Position numbers and translations under genes: made by a program. Below are positions 16,151-23,836 of a DNA stretch of 64,000 nt, one piece after another (position 1 is the first letter of the stretch; each line of letters opens with the position of its first letter). The notes under the pieces are model-generated. The model did not search any database and was not told where the DNA came from. It saw only the letters and a list, made by a program, of their open reading frames with translations. Origin of the DNA: Bacteroidaceae bacterium (GTDB lineage: Bacteria > Bacteroidota > Bacteroidia > Bacteroidales > Bacteroidaceae); NCBI GenBank assembly GCA_024697785.1, contig JAILEU010000037.1, positions 1 to 64,000 of the forward strand. Direction: 5' to 3'.

Positions 16151-16822
16151 CTACCAGACGAAAGGGATGACCTTATACTTCACCCGCTTCTTATAATCTT
16201 TATATCCCTCCAGGCCCTCTTCAAGGACTGCCTCTTCGTTCCTGATTCTTTTTGCCAGAATGGGAAGGTAGAGCAGGCTGACGAGAAACGAAGGCAGCGA
16301 GCCCAGCACCAGCGGCATCATCAGGAACATCACCAGCGTGGCCATATACATCGGATGGCGAACGATGGCGTAGAGGCCCGTGTCGATAACCTTCTGGCCC
16401 TCCTGCACTTCGATTGTCCGGGAAAGGAAGGTATTCTCCCTGAGCACCTCGGCATACAGCAGATAGGACGCCAGAAACAGGATTGCAGCAGCGCACACCA
16501 CCCAGTGGGGGAGTATCAGCCAGCGGAACCTCCAGTTCAGTCCTGCAAGGACGAAAGAAACGATAAACATCCCTCCGCTCAAGGCGACCACCGTCCGTTG
16601 CTCTTTATGTTCCTCTTTCGCGTTCAGCCGTTTACGCAGCAGCTCGGGGTTGGCCGAAAGCATGATGATGCCGGCGACGAACATCGGTACAAACAGGATT
16701 CCCATCAGCAGCCAGCCGTTCCAGAAGCGCATCGAGCCTGCAGGCAGGAAAATCAGTAGGCCTAGAAATAGTACGCCCGAGAAGAACTTCATCAGGGCCT
16801 GGGTCAAAAGTTTTTTATCCAT
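16151..16822 (-). CDS. isoprenylcysteine carboxyl methyltransferase-family membrane protein
   Basis: 223 residues with about five membrane segments. The C-terminal part has the ICMT/PEMT-like motif TGLYAIVRHPMYMA followed by RIRNEEAVLEEGLEGYKDY, the SAM-binding signature of this superfamily. Bacterial members methylate small lipophilic substrates, and the substrate here is unknown. It has its own promoter near 16941-16971 with a leader of about 110 nt that contains a 9-bp perfect hairpin. It stands alone between glnS and a nucleosidase gene. Confidence 0.85.
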   Translation of the reverse strand: MDKKLLTQALMKFFSGVLFLGLLIFLPAGSMRFWNGWLLMGILFVPMFVAGIIMLSANPELLRKRLNAKEEHKEQRTVVALSGGMFIVSFVLAGLNWRFRWLILPHWVVCAAAILFLASYLLYAEVLRENTFLSRTIEVQEGQKVIDTGLYAIVRHPMYMATLVMFLMMPLVLGSLPSFLVSLLYLPILAKRIRNEEAVLEEGLEGYKDYKKRVKYKVIPFVW

Positions 16823-16857
16823 GATTCAGATGTTTATGGTTATGTTTGAATAGTTAA

Positions 16858-16879
16858 GGGCCTCTTCACAGAGGCCCTA
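16858..16879 (-). promoter_or_regulatory. perfect hairpin in the leader of the ICMT-like gene
   Basis: AGGGCCTCT / AGAGGCCCT with a 4-nt loop. It lies between the promoter (about 16941) and the start (16822). No T run follows on the minus strand, so it is not a standard terminator and may act on the mRNA leader. Confidence 0.45.
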
Positions 16880-16940
16880 TAACGATTCTAATAGGTATTA
16901 GTCTTTTAAGGTAAAAAGATTGTTTTTAGGATAACGGCAG

Positions 16941-16971
16941 CAAAGGTAAGGCGGTTTTTTGATGTGACAAA
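16941..16971 (-). promoter_or_regulatory. promoter of the ICMT-like gene
   Basis: On the minus strand TTTG (16968-16971), a 19-bp spacer and TACCTTTG (16941-16948). Confidence 0.65.
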
Positions 16972-16986
16972 ACTTTTTTATATGTC

Positions 16987-17562
16987 CTACAACATGTTTT
17001 TGAAAAAGTCTGTCAGCACCTGCCACACTTTGGGCTGCACCTTCTGCTGGCAGACGGTGGCCCAGTCGCCAAGCGAACCGCTGCCATCGTCGGAGATAAC
17101 TTTCACGATACTAAGCGTTTTCACGTCGGCATCGCGGCAGATGTCAAGGAGCGTTTCGCTCTCCATGTCGAAGCATGTCCCGGGGACGTGAAGTTCGGGA
17201 TGAGGGTTTTCGGGCGAGACAAATTCGTGGACGCAGACGATTTCGCCTTGTTCATACCCCGAATCCCACGCGGGATATCCCGAGCGGCATTGCACGGTGT
17301 GGAGAACCGGCAGAGCGTATGAGCCCGCTGAACCGGCCAGCAGCACATCGGCTCCGGAAAAACAGCCCTTTTCCTTCATCCACAGCAGCGAGGGACGAGC
17401 CTCGCCCGCCCCGATGCCGATGATGGCAACGACGCTGTCCTCACGCTCGTACATGATGGGCAGGGGGCTTTCTGAGGCCTGGATGCGGTTGAAGCCTTCT
17501 TTTTCAAGCCTCTCAAGGCCAATCTCATACGGGTGGGCAACGATGAAAATATTTCGGTTCAT
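16987..17562 (-). CDS. nucleoside phosphorylase-superfamily nucleosidase (futalosine/MTA hydrolase-like)
   Basis: 191 residues, short for the superfamily. The glycine-rich start of the fold (VAIIGIGAGEARPSLL) and the VLLAGSAGSYA strand are present. The conserved FDMESETLLDICRD motif near residue 130 supplies the Met-Glu that contacts the ribose, and a late SDDGSGSLGDW loop has the Asp typical of nucleosidases. The size and the VISDDG loop resemble futalosine hydrolase-like proteins, but no other menaquinone futalosine gene is here, so the substrate is left open. A TATCTTCG element about 65 bp upstream (17626-17633, minus) with TTTG 20 bp behind it is the likely promoter. Confidence 0.75.
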   Translation of the reverse strand: MNRNIFIVAHPYEIGLERLEKEGFNRIQASESPLPIMYEREDSVVAIIGIGAGEARPSLLWMKEKGCFSGADVLLAGSAGSYALPVLHTVQCRSGYPAWDSGYEQGEIVCVHEFVSPENPHPELHVPGTCFDMESETLLDICRDADVKTLSIVKVISDDGSGSLGDWATVCQQKVQPKVWQVLTDFFKNML

Positions 17563-17577
17563 TTTTAAAATTATTAA

Positions 17578-17610
17578 ATTAGGAATTAGAAATTAGAAAT
17601 TAGGAATTTA
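17578..17610. repeat. degenerate AATTAG-type short tandem repeat
   Basis: ATTAGGAATTAGAAATTAG followed by AAATTAGGAATTT sits in the leader of the nucleosidase gene. It is a low-complexity array of the kind often seen in Bacteroidota spacers. Confidence 0.6.
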
Positions 17611-17672
17611 TTATTATTTTGACGGCGAAGATAAGGCTTTTCTTTCTTTTCTGCAAATTTATGCGCATCGAG

Positions 17673-17703
17673 TTGCATGTTTATTTAAAAAGGAGTACTT
17701 TTG
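17673..17703 (+). promoter_or_regulatory. promoter of yccF (and probably pgeF and the glycerate kinase gene)
   Basis: TTG at 17673-17675, a 20-bp spacer and TACTTTTG at 17696-17703. Its last bases overlap the first unit of the leader repeat. Confidence 0.68.
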
Positions 17704-17789
17704 CAAGACAAAATAACAACGTAATTCTGAAAGACAAAACAACAACGTAATTCTGCAAGACAAAATAACAACGTAATTCTGAAAGACAA
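17702..17789 (+). repeat. 26-bp tandem repeat, about 3.4 copies, filling the yccF leader
   Basis: Units at 17702-17727, 17728-17753 and 17754-17779 with a partial fourth to 17789. They alternate between TGCAAGACAAAATAACAACG and TGAAAGACAAAACAACAACG, each followed by TAATTC. The array runs from the promoter to the start codon. Confidence 0.9.
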
Positions 17790-18157
17790 TGAAATTCATC
17801 GGCAATATCCTCTGGTTTGTTTTGGGCGGCTTTCTTACGGCCCTGATGTATTGGCTCGCCGGTTTCCTTTTCTGCATCACCATCGTCGGCATCCCCTTCG
17901 GTGCCCAGCTGATGAAGTTCGGCACGTTTGCCCTATGGCCTTTCGGACGGAAGGTGGAAGACGGCAAAAGCCTGACGGGCTTTTTCAACCTGCTGTTCAA
18001 CGTCCTGTGGATCATTCTGGGATGGTGGGAGATTGCCGCCACGCATCTGGCCTTTGGCATCCTGTGTTGCATCACCATCGTCGGCATCCCCTTCGGCATA
18101 CAGCACTTCAAGCTTGCCTGGCTTTCGCTGATGCCTTTCGGGAAAAAGATTGTTTAA
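17789..18157 (+). CDS. yccF: YccF domain-containing inner membrane protein
   Basis: 122 residues with two copies of the YccF motif: FCITIVGIPFGAQLMKFGTFALWPFGR (about 28-54) and CCITIVGIPFGIQHFKLAWLSLMPFG (about 92-118), each next to a hydrophobic helix. It is a small integral membrane protein of unknown function. The ATG at 17789 directly follows the last repeat unit, so the leader contains no conventional spacer sequence. The following pgeF start is 10 bp after the stop. Confidence 0.9.
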   Translation: MKFIGNILWFVLGGFLTALMYWLAGFLFCITIVGIPFGAQLMKFGTFALWPFGRKVEDGKSLTGFFNLLFNVLWIILGWWEIAATHLAFGILCCITIVGIPFGIQHFKLAWLSLMPFGKKIV

Positions 18158-18167
18158 CCGCATCGGG

Positions 18168-18863
18168 ATGGCACCTGTCTTGACGGACTCCTTATTTTAT
18201 TATAATCTCGGCGAAGGCGTGACGGCCTTTTCGTCAGGGCGCGACGCCGTGCTGCCGTTCCCCGTCGTGCAGGCCCATCAGGTGCATGGCGACAGGATAG
18301 CGTATGTCGATAGCCCGTCGCTCACCCGCGAGGACCTGGAGGGCATCGACGCCCTCCTGACCGATGTGCCCGGCTGTGCCGTCGGAGCTCGGACTGCCGA
18401 CTGCGTGCCCGTCCTGCTCTTTGACGCTGTGCATCATGCCGTTGCTGCGGTGCATGCCGGATGGAAGGGGACGGTGCTGGCTATCACCTCAAAGGCCGTG
18501 CAGGCCATGAGCGAGCGCTTCGGAACGAACCCCGCCGACGTCAGGGCTGCCATCGGCCCCAGCATCGGCCCCAACAGCTTTCAGGTGGGGGAGGAGGTCG
18601 TCGAGCAGTTCCGGCACGCTGGCTTCCCGATGGACGTGGTTCACTCCTACCGTGGACCGCGCAGCGACGTGCCGATGCAGGGCGGCCACCACATCGACCT
18701 CTGGGCTGCCAACCGCTGGCTGCTCACGTCGTCGGGCGTGCCTGGCGGGCAGATCTACACAGCGCGCATCTGCACCTATCTCCGTAACGACCTTTTTAAT
18801 TCAGCGCGTCGCGAGGGCGTCAGCTGCCCGCGCATCATCAATGCCATTCGGCTGAATCCCTAA
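18168..18863 (+). CDS. pgeF: peptidoglycan editing factor PgeF (LACC1/YfiH family)
   Basis: 231 residues from the ATG at 18168; a TTG at 18150 would overlap yccF and is less likely. Family motifs are HQVHGDRIAYVD, the zinc-binding ARTADCVPVLL, VHAGWKGTV and IGPSIGPNSFQVGEEV, supplying the His-Cys-His metal site. The enzyme hydrolyses mis-incorporated amino acids from UDP-MurNAc precursors and shows purine nucleoside and polyphenol oxidase activities in homologues. It follows yccF by 10 bp and precedes the glycerate kinase gene by 13 bp, forming a three-gene operon. Confidence 0.93.
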   Translation: MAPVLTDSLFYYNLGEGVTAFSSGRDAVLPFPVVQAHQVHGDRIAYVDSPSLTREDLEGIDALLTDVPGCAVGARTADCVPVLLFDAVHHAVAAVHAGWKGTVLAITSKAVQAMSERFGTNPADVRAAIGPSIGPNSFQVGEEVVEQFRHAGFPMDVVHSYRGPRSDVPMQGGHHIDLWAANRWLLTSSGVPGGQIYTARICTYLRNDLFNSARREGVSCPRIINAIRLNP

Positions 18864-18876
18864 TCGCCAACCCGTC

Positions 18877-19932
18877 ATGCACCTTGTTCTGGCCATCGAC
18901 TCCTTCAAGGGGTGCCTCACGTCGGCCGAGGCAAATGCCGCTGCCCGCGAGGGAGTGCTGCGTGCCCTGCCCCAGGCCGAGGTGACGGCTATACCCGTCA
19001 GCGATGGGGGCGAAGGGTGGCTGGAGGCTTTCCATGCGGCCAAAGGAGGGGCATACGTAGAGTCAACGGTCCTCGACCCCCTGATGCGCCCCGTTCGTGC
19101 CTCCTATCTGATGCAGGGCGAGCGGGCTGTTGTCGAGATGGCCCGTGCCAGCGGCCTGACGCTGCTCCGTCCCGAGGAACGCAACCCCTTGCTGGCTACC
19201 AGCTATGGCACGGGGCAGCTCGTTGCCGATGCTGTCCGACGGGGCTGTCGCGACATTCTTGTCGGTCTGGGCGGGAGCGCCACCAGCGATGCAGGCTGCG
19301 GCATGCTCCGTGCGCTGCGTGATGCCTTTGGCGAGGCGCTGGAGCCCCTTCGGGCTGTGCGCTTCACGATTGCCACCGATGTGGACAACCCGCTATATGG
19401 TCCTGAGGGGGCAGCGGAGGTCTTTGGCCCGCAGAAGGGCGCCACGCCCGCTATGATAGACGAACTCGACCGACGTGCCCAAGCCCTTGCCTTCGAATCC
19501 GCACGGCGCATGGGCTACGACTGTTCCCGTGAGCCAGGAGCCGGAGCCGCAGGAGGCTTGGGCTACGCTTTCATGCAACACCTTCATGCCCAGCGCCGTT
19601 CCGGCATAGAGCTGCTGCTCGACGCCTATCGTGCAGATGACGTGTTTGCCCATGCCGCCCTTGTCATCACCGGCGAAGGGAAAGCCGACGCCCAGACGCT
19701 GCGAGGCAAAGTCCCTGCGGGCATCCTTCGCAGGGCCCGCGGGCACCATCTCCCCGTCGTCCTCATTGCCGGACAAGTGGAGGACCGCAAACAGCTGCTC
19801 GCTGCCGGCTTCGCCCAGGTAGAGTGCATCCACCCCGTAGGCACCCCCCTCAACGAAGCCCTACGCCCCGACGTCTGCCGCAAAAACATCGCCAACAAAA
19901 TAGAGGATTTCCTCCTTGACAAGCTATATTGA
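18877..19932 (+). CDS. glxK: glycerate kinase (GlxK/GarK type)
   Basis: 351 residues. The start LVLAIDSFKGCLTSAEANAA is the N-terminal signature of glycerate kinase family 1. SDGGEGWLEA, the central GLGGSATSDAGCGML glycine-rich motif, and TGEGKADAQTLRGKVP near residue 265 complete the active site. The enzyme phosphorylates D-glycerate at C2 or C3. It is GC-rich like pgeF before it. Its last 9 bp overlap the convergent metallophosphoesterase gene. Confidence 0.93.
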   Translation: MHLVLAIDSFKGCLTSAEANAAAREGVLRALPQAEVTAIPVSDGGEGWLEAFHAAKGGAYVESTVLDPLMRPVRASYLMQGERAVVEMARASGLTLLRPEERNPLLATSYGTGQLVADAVRRGCRDILVGLGGSATSDAGCGMLRALRDAFGEALEPLRAVRFTIATDVDNPLYGPEGAAEVFGPQKGATPAMIDELDRRAQALAFESARRMGYDCSREPGAGAAGGLGYAFMQHLHAQRRSGIELLLDAYRADDVFAHAALVITGEGKADAQTLRGKVPAGILRRARGHHLPVVLIAGQVEDRKQLLAAGFAQVECIHPVGTPLNEALRPDVCRKNIANKIEDFLLDKLY

Positions 19933-20535
19933 TAGCAAACGAGGTTTATATACTAATTGATACTGGTCATTGACGACTGAAGCATTTGAGAAGATTGTTT
20001 CTCCCAATTTCATTATACCATTGGAATTATGCACATGGCCGAAAAGATGTAATTTCGGTTGTACATCTTTTTTTATTTTTTTGAACAGAACAGCATCTCC
20101 CCAATATGTCACATCCGAACTATCCAGAACGCCCAGCGGAGGTTGGTGGGTTATAAGTACATCCGTTTCCATCGGAATCTGAGCAACCATTTCTTCGTAG
20201 CGGTTTCCGTTTGTAGGTGTTGCTGTCAGCAGCTGCGTAAACATCGGAATCCCATAGAAACGAACTCCTTCAAGGGTTACGCCTGAACCATATAAATAGT
20301 GTGTGTCATCAGGTAGCCCATCAATATCTGCTCCATATAAACAAACATCATGATTGCCTGCGACAAAAGCTTTATGCTTATAGGGAAGGGCTATAAACCA
20401 GTTCAAGAAATCCATTACTTCTGCTTCAGTTCCATTCTTGGTGAAATCTCCAGAATGTACAATCACATCTGCATTTGGAAGGTCATTTAGCTGGCCATGA
20501 AAGCCGTGTGTGTCGGAAAGGTGTAAGATTTTCAT
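19924..20535 (-). CDS. calcineurin-like metallophosphoesterase
   Basis: 203 residues, compact single domain. The five metal-binding blocks are all visible: LSDTHGFH, HSGDFT, AGNHD, ITHQPP and FGHVH. That makes it a competent binuclear metal phosphoesterase, most like small bacterial phosphodiesterases; the substrate is unknown. It starts 5 bp after the WYL regulator and is surely cotranscribed with it. The pair is noticeably more AT-rich than the glycerate kinase gene it converges on, so the boundary of the accessory island is here. Confidence 0.9.
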   Translation of the reverse strand: MKILHLSDTHGFHGQLNDLPNADVIVHSGDFTKNGTEAEVMDFLNWFIALPYKHKAFVAGNHDVCLYGADIDGLPDDTHYLYGSGVTLEGVRFYGIPMFTQLLTATPTNGNRYEEMVAQIPMETDVLITHQPPLGVLDSSDVTYWGDAVLFKKIKKDVQPKLHLFGHVHNSNGIMKLGETIFSNASVVNDQYQLVYKPRLLSI

Positions 20536-20540
20536 CCTTC

Positions 20541-21443
20541 TTATTTATATCGTTTAAGGATGGAACGGGCCTCTTTTATCATTTCTTCGCGTAGATGTTG
20601 TGGCTCCAGTACCTCAATATTGTTCGCCTTTGCAAGCAGTTCGCGTTTCAGTTCCGAGTTGATGCGTAGATTATACTCAAAGTCACAATACCCCTCGCCT
20701 GTCTCCACTACACGCTGGGACTTATGCAATGGAAGCGAACGGAAAAGGCCTACTTGCTTGCCGAACACGCGGATCCGGATTGTCTCAACCGGCTTGTTTT
20801 CTTCAACGGTAACTCCGATATCGTTTGAATAGTATGCCTCAGGATTGAAATCTACGGGATAGACAAACGTTTCGGTTGTCATTTCCGCGCTGATCATCCT
20901 GTCGAAGGCCAGTTGGCGCATTCCGTCCCTTTCTTTCGCCCATCCTAGCACATACCAACGTTGATGATGTTCCTTCATGCAGTACGGGTGTATATGGAAG
21001 GTCTGCTGATTATCTGTTCCCAAAGGTTTGTAGGTAATCATCAAAACTCGATTAAGCCGCATGGCTCCGATGACGGTAGAAAGAAACTCGGCACCTCCTG
21101 GCACGTCATCAAGCAAAATGCGTTCTGGCATCTGCTTACCTTCGTCAATCATGTTCCCAACGCTGAACGAATTGATGAGCCATTGCTTGGCTCGGTCTTT
21201 CTTGAGCGATTCCATATCCTCTATATAATACTTGTACCCGTCCGATGCATCACATTCGATGTTGATGTCAAACATTTCCTCTATCGCCTGACGATGCATG
21301 TGAAAAGTTCGGAGTGCAAGAGGTCTTCCGTCGCTGATGGCAGAAGTCTGCCAACGGCTGTTTATTTCCTCGAAACTGATTTTTTTGAACTGGAATATCG
21401 TATTGTATAACCAGATGTACCGTCCTAATGTTTTATTCGCCAT
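20541..21443 (-). CDS. WYL-domain transcriptional regulator
   Basis: 300 residues. The N-terminal third (KTLGRYIWLYNTIFQFKKIS and RTFHMHRQAIEEMFDINIEC) is a winged helix. The WYL domain (about 130-200) contains HPYCMKEHHQRWYVLGWAKE and LAFDRM, and a WCX-like C-terminal domain follows. WYL regulators sense nucleic-acid ligands and frequently control phage-defence or DNA-damage genes. It is divergent from the island genes at 21.6-26 kb, with a spacer containing two palindromes that could be its operators. It forms an operon with the metallophosphoesterase. Confidence 0.9.
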   Translation of the reverse strand: MANKTLGRYIWLYNTIFQFKKISFEEINSRWQTSAISDGRPLALRTFHMHRQAIEEMFDINIECDASDGYKYYIEDMESLKKDRAKQWLINSFSVGNMIDEGKQMPERILLDDVPGGAEFLSTVIGAMRLNRVLMITYKPLGTDNQQTFHIHPYCMKEHHQRWYVLGWAKERDGMRQLAFDRMISAEMTTETFVYPVDFNPEAYYSNDIGVTVEENKPVETIRIRVFGKQVGLFRSLPLHKSQRVVETGEGYCDFEYNLRINSELKRELLAKANNIEVLEPQHLREEMIKEARSILKRYK

Positions 21444-21625
21444 TTTGTATGTTCTATATCTTTGAGACTACAAAAATACAATGTTCCAATGCAAAAACCT
21501 TGCATATCAACAAAAATTTGTGATAATTCCCAAAAACTACGATGGTGTGAAGGGTTTTTGCACACCCACGTAGTTATTTCGCAGCAAAAAAGTTAATCAA
21601 CATCATTTCAAAAATTACTACAACA
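21444..21625. promoter_or_regulatory. WYL/island divergent regulatory region with two palindromes
   Basis: On the minus strand TATTTTTG (21471-21478) is a -7 element for the WYL gene. On the plus strand TATCTTTG (21457-21464) could serve the rightward genes. A palindrome ATGCAA/TTGCAT (21489-21505) lies just behind the minus -7 element. A larger inverted repeat with 14-nt arms (21536-21549 and 21561-21574, 12 of 14 paired) lies between it and the rightward ORF. Both are good operator candidates, and the larger could also be an RNA hairpin. Confidence 0.5.
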
Positions 21626-22177
21626 ATGAAAAGAAAACAGAAAAGAAACAACTCGCGTCGCAAGTTTACGCTTGATGAATGGATTGTGGTTCCTCGAAAC
21701 AGATTCATCGAATGTCCATTCGCATACAGTTACGGCGATGATGTAGATTACGACCGTTGGCTTGATTCTGAGAGTCGCATCGATCGTTGGAGACTTGCAA
21801 AAGTGAGATATGGGCTGGACGAGCTCGCTCACGATTCTGAACGGCTCGTACGCAAGGCTGTTGCCGAGATGGGTTATGCACAAGAAATCCTCTCGAAGGA
21901 TACCGATAAAGAGGTTCGCGAAGCAGTTGCCCGCACACAAGAACGCATGCGTAGGAAGTTGCATACTCAAGACCCTATAGCTCGTGCTGATGCCATAATG
22001 GCTTACGAATGGAAAGGGAAGAGAGAAAACAGACTCGTTAGAATAATAAGGAGAAAGTACAAGATAGACAGGAACATTATCGACCGCATCACTTTTGTAG
22101 ACGACGATGAGAGGTTTGGGAAAGCCCTCTTCACCAACTGGATGTATCCAGACTATCCGGAAGAATTCAAACAATAA
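21626..22177 (+). CDS. hypothetical protein with LRV/HEAT-like helical repeats
   Basis: 183 residues, very basic at the start (MKRKQKRNNSRRKF). Residues about 60-100 contain two leucine-rich-variant or HEAT-like units: LDELAHDSERLVRKAVAEMG and the following segment ending DKEVREAVART, with the spacing of Asp-x-x-x-x-Val-Arg-x-x-Val-Ala repeats. No catalytic motif is seen. It is the first rightward gene after the WYL regulator and ends 6 bp before the truncated ClpP-like copy. I do not recognise a family; the repeats suggest a protein- or nucleic-acid-binding role. Confidence 0.6.
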   Translation: MKRKQKRNNSRRKFTLDEWIVVPRNRFIECPFAYSYGDDVDYDRWLDSESRIDRWRLAKVRYGLDELAHDSERLVRKAVAEMGYAQEILSKDTDKEVREAVARTQERMRRKLHTQDPIARADAIMAYEWKGKRENRLVRIIRRKYKIDRNIIDRITFVDDDERFGKALFTNWMYPDYPEEFKQ

Positions 22178-22183
22178 AACAGT

Positions 22184-22462
22184 ATGGACATAAAACCGAC
22201 AGACAAGAAAGACAAGCTCATCATCTTCTTTGATGAGATTAAGAGCGGCTCAGTTGAGTCGGCCGTCAAAGATCTATGCAAGATTAACATCGAAGACAGG
22301 GAGTATGAAAGGAAAAAAAGAAATCAAGCAGGAAGCGTTAGTCCACAGCCGGAAGTTTTTTTAGCCGTTTGTGTAAGCTGTGTGTGTCGGAAAAATGGAG
22401 CTTTTTGTCCCGTTTTTTTGATTTTAGTGTACAAATACGCACTATTCCCATTAAAACAATGA
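22184..22462 (+). pseudogene. truncated duplicate of the ClpP-like gene N-terminus
   Basis: The first 45 or so codons (22184 to about 22320) nearly repeat the start of the ClpP-like gene at 22916: the same MDIKPTDKKDKLIIFFD and SVESAVKDLCKINIEDREYE, with only about ten base differences. After KRNQAGS the similarity stops and the frame runs into unrelated sequence with no protease motif. It is best read as a remnant of a duplication. The open frame could still make a 92-residue product. It retains a start codon 6 bp after the previous gene. Confidence 0.75.
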
Positions 22463-22621
22463 TAATCAAATAATAGAATCAAAATAAGCCATTGTTGAAA
22501 TGTAATCAAAATATAAATAATGTTAACGCCTGTGAAAATCAGGCCGAAATTAACGTAAAAACGGCCTTCTCTGAAGAGGCTTTTCGTATTATATTATGCA
22601 CATATTTTAAAAATGGTATTT

Positions 22622-22906
22622 ATGAACGAGAGAAAAGAGAACTCAAATGAACAAAATCTTCGTGGAAAGGAGAAGGTGGAGAATCGCAAGTCAGGGGTGA
22701 AAAACTGGTGGGAAGAATTAAAGAAAGCTCAGCAGAGACATGCAGAACCGGAAGAAACCCTTGAAATCCTCAAAAATCTCGAGAAACAGCTCGAAGCAGA
22801 AAAAAAGCTCAGATTTTATGGTCGAGTAGCAGGGGGAGGAACATGGAGAGGTACGAGTGACCTCTCTGCCTCAAATTCCGATTTGATTATAAACAATTAT
22901 TGTTGA
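22622..22906 (+). CDS. small hypothetical protein upstream of the ClpP-like gene
   Basis: 94 residues from ATG 22622 (or 97 from 22613). The N-terminal two thirds is Lys/Glu-rich and likely a coiled coil (NWWEELKKAQQRHAEPEE, then EILKNLEKQLEAEKKLRF). A glycine-rich patch (GRVAGGGTWRG) and a polar tail follow. No family is recognised. It ends 9 bp before the ClpP-like start, which implies translational coupling. The sequence between the duplicate remnant and this gene (22463-22612) has no gene and only weak hairpins. Confidence 0.5.
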   Translation: MNERKENSNEQNLRGKEKVENRKSGVKNWWEELKKAQQRHAEPEETLEILKNLEKQLEAEKKLRFYGRVAGGGTWRGTSDLSASNSDLIINNYC

Positions 22907-22915
22907 GACATCGCT

Positions 22916-23503
22916 ATGGACATCAAACCTACAGACAAAAAAGACAAGCTCATTATCTTCTTTGATGATATTAAGAGCGGCTCAGTTGAGTCGGCCGTCA
23001 AAGACCTCTGCAAGATTAACATCGAAGACAGGGAGTATGAAAGGAAAAACAGAGAATGGGCAGAGAAGAACGGGCTCACGATTGAGTCCGTCCGTCTCGA
23101 CCCCATCCAGTTTCATTTCTCCACTTGTGGGGGCTCTTGCTACGACGGTCTTTCGCTCTACGACGCCATTGAGTCATCTTCCACACCCGTGGAGATCACG
23201 TGCTATGGCCGTATTATGTCAATGGGTATCGTTGTCCTATTAGCATCCAACGTGCGGAGGGCGCACAAGAATACCACCTTCCTCATTCACCAGGCAATGG
23301 GACTTGCCTTGGGCAGCCTCTCTGAAATGAAGGCAAGCGTAGAAGAGGTCAGCCGTGTAAACGCCATCCTTTTCAACATCATCACTACCAAGACCAAAGT
23401 AACCCAAGAACGGCTGAACGAAGTGCTGGAATACAAGCAGAACTGGATTCTCACAGCACAAGAGGCCTTAGAGTTGGGAATAATAACAGAAATCATTCAA
23501 TAA
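22916..23503 (+). CDS. ClpP-like serine protease homologue with altered triad
   Basis: 195 residues. After an N-terminal extension of about 60 residues the ClpP/crotonase fold is clear: STCGGSCYDGLSLYDAI matches the SPGGSVxxGLAIYD segment. RIMSMGIVVLLAS supplies the nucleophile Ser102. TTFLIHQAM supplies His125. The third residue, Asp in the ERDRFxSxxEA motif of ClpP, aligns with Asn176 in YKQNWILTAQEALELG. An Asp-to-Asn change would lower or abolish normal activity unless another acid substitutes. The gene sits in an operon with a AAA+ ATPase downstream, suggesting an unfoldase-protease type arrangement. Phage-type ClpP homologues are the closest alternative. Confidence 0.78.
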   Translation: MDIKPTDKKDKLIIFFDDIKSGSVESAVKDLCKINIEDREYERKNREWAEKNGLTIESVRLDPIQFHFSTCGGSCYDGLSLYDAIESSSTPVEITCYGRIMSMGIVVLLASNVRRAHKNTTFLIHQAMGLALGSLSEMKASVEEVSRVNAILFNIITTKTKVTQERLNEVLEYKQNWILTAQEALELGIITEIIQ

Positions 23504-23524
23504 CCATTTAAAAAATTAGCGATT

Positions 23525-23836
23525 ATGTTAGCAATTATCAACAACGGAAACCCCTGCATTTGCAACGACTATGGATCTATTATGACTCGTCTCTATCCCA
23601 ATGGAGCGCGATGTGTCTGCATGTCACCCAATCAGAAATACCTGGTTGCAGGCTTCGATGACGGTGTTCGTGTTTTTTCCCTTCCTTATGGAAGCCTGCA
23701 AAGTATCATCACGAGTATTCACGGGCCGGTCTGTGCCATCTCATTCAGGGATGAACAGTCTTTTGCTATCTCTTACAGCAAAGGAGGTGGAAGCATTTAT
23801 AATGTAAACGGAGGACAATTAGCATGTTTTATATAG
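23525..23836 (+). CDS. hypothetical protein with WD40-like strand pattern
   Basis: 103 residues. Segments such as ARCVCMSPNQKYLVAGFDDGVRVFSL and GPVCAISFRDEQSFAISYS resemble one or two blades of a beta-propeller (WD40-type), too few for a closed propeller. No signal peptide. It starts 21 bp after the ClpP-like gene and overlaps the next gene by 13 bp, so it is part of the same operon. It may assemble with other proteins or be a degenerate domain. Confidence 0.5.
   Translation: MLAIINNGNPCICNDYGSIMTRLYPNGARCVCMSPNQKYLVAGFDDGVRVFSLPYGSLQSIITSIHGPVCAISFRDEQSFAISYSKGGGSIYNVNGGQLACFI

Noticed and set aside
17702-17789. Possible CRISPR array (26-bp repeats)
   Set aside because: The units are directly adjacent with no unique spacers, and there are no cas genes nearby. 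It is a tandem repeat.
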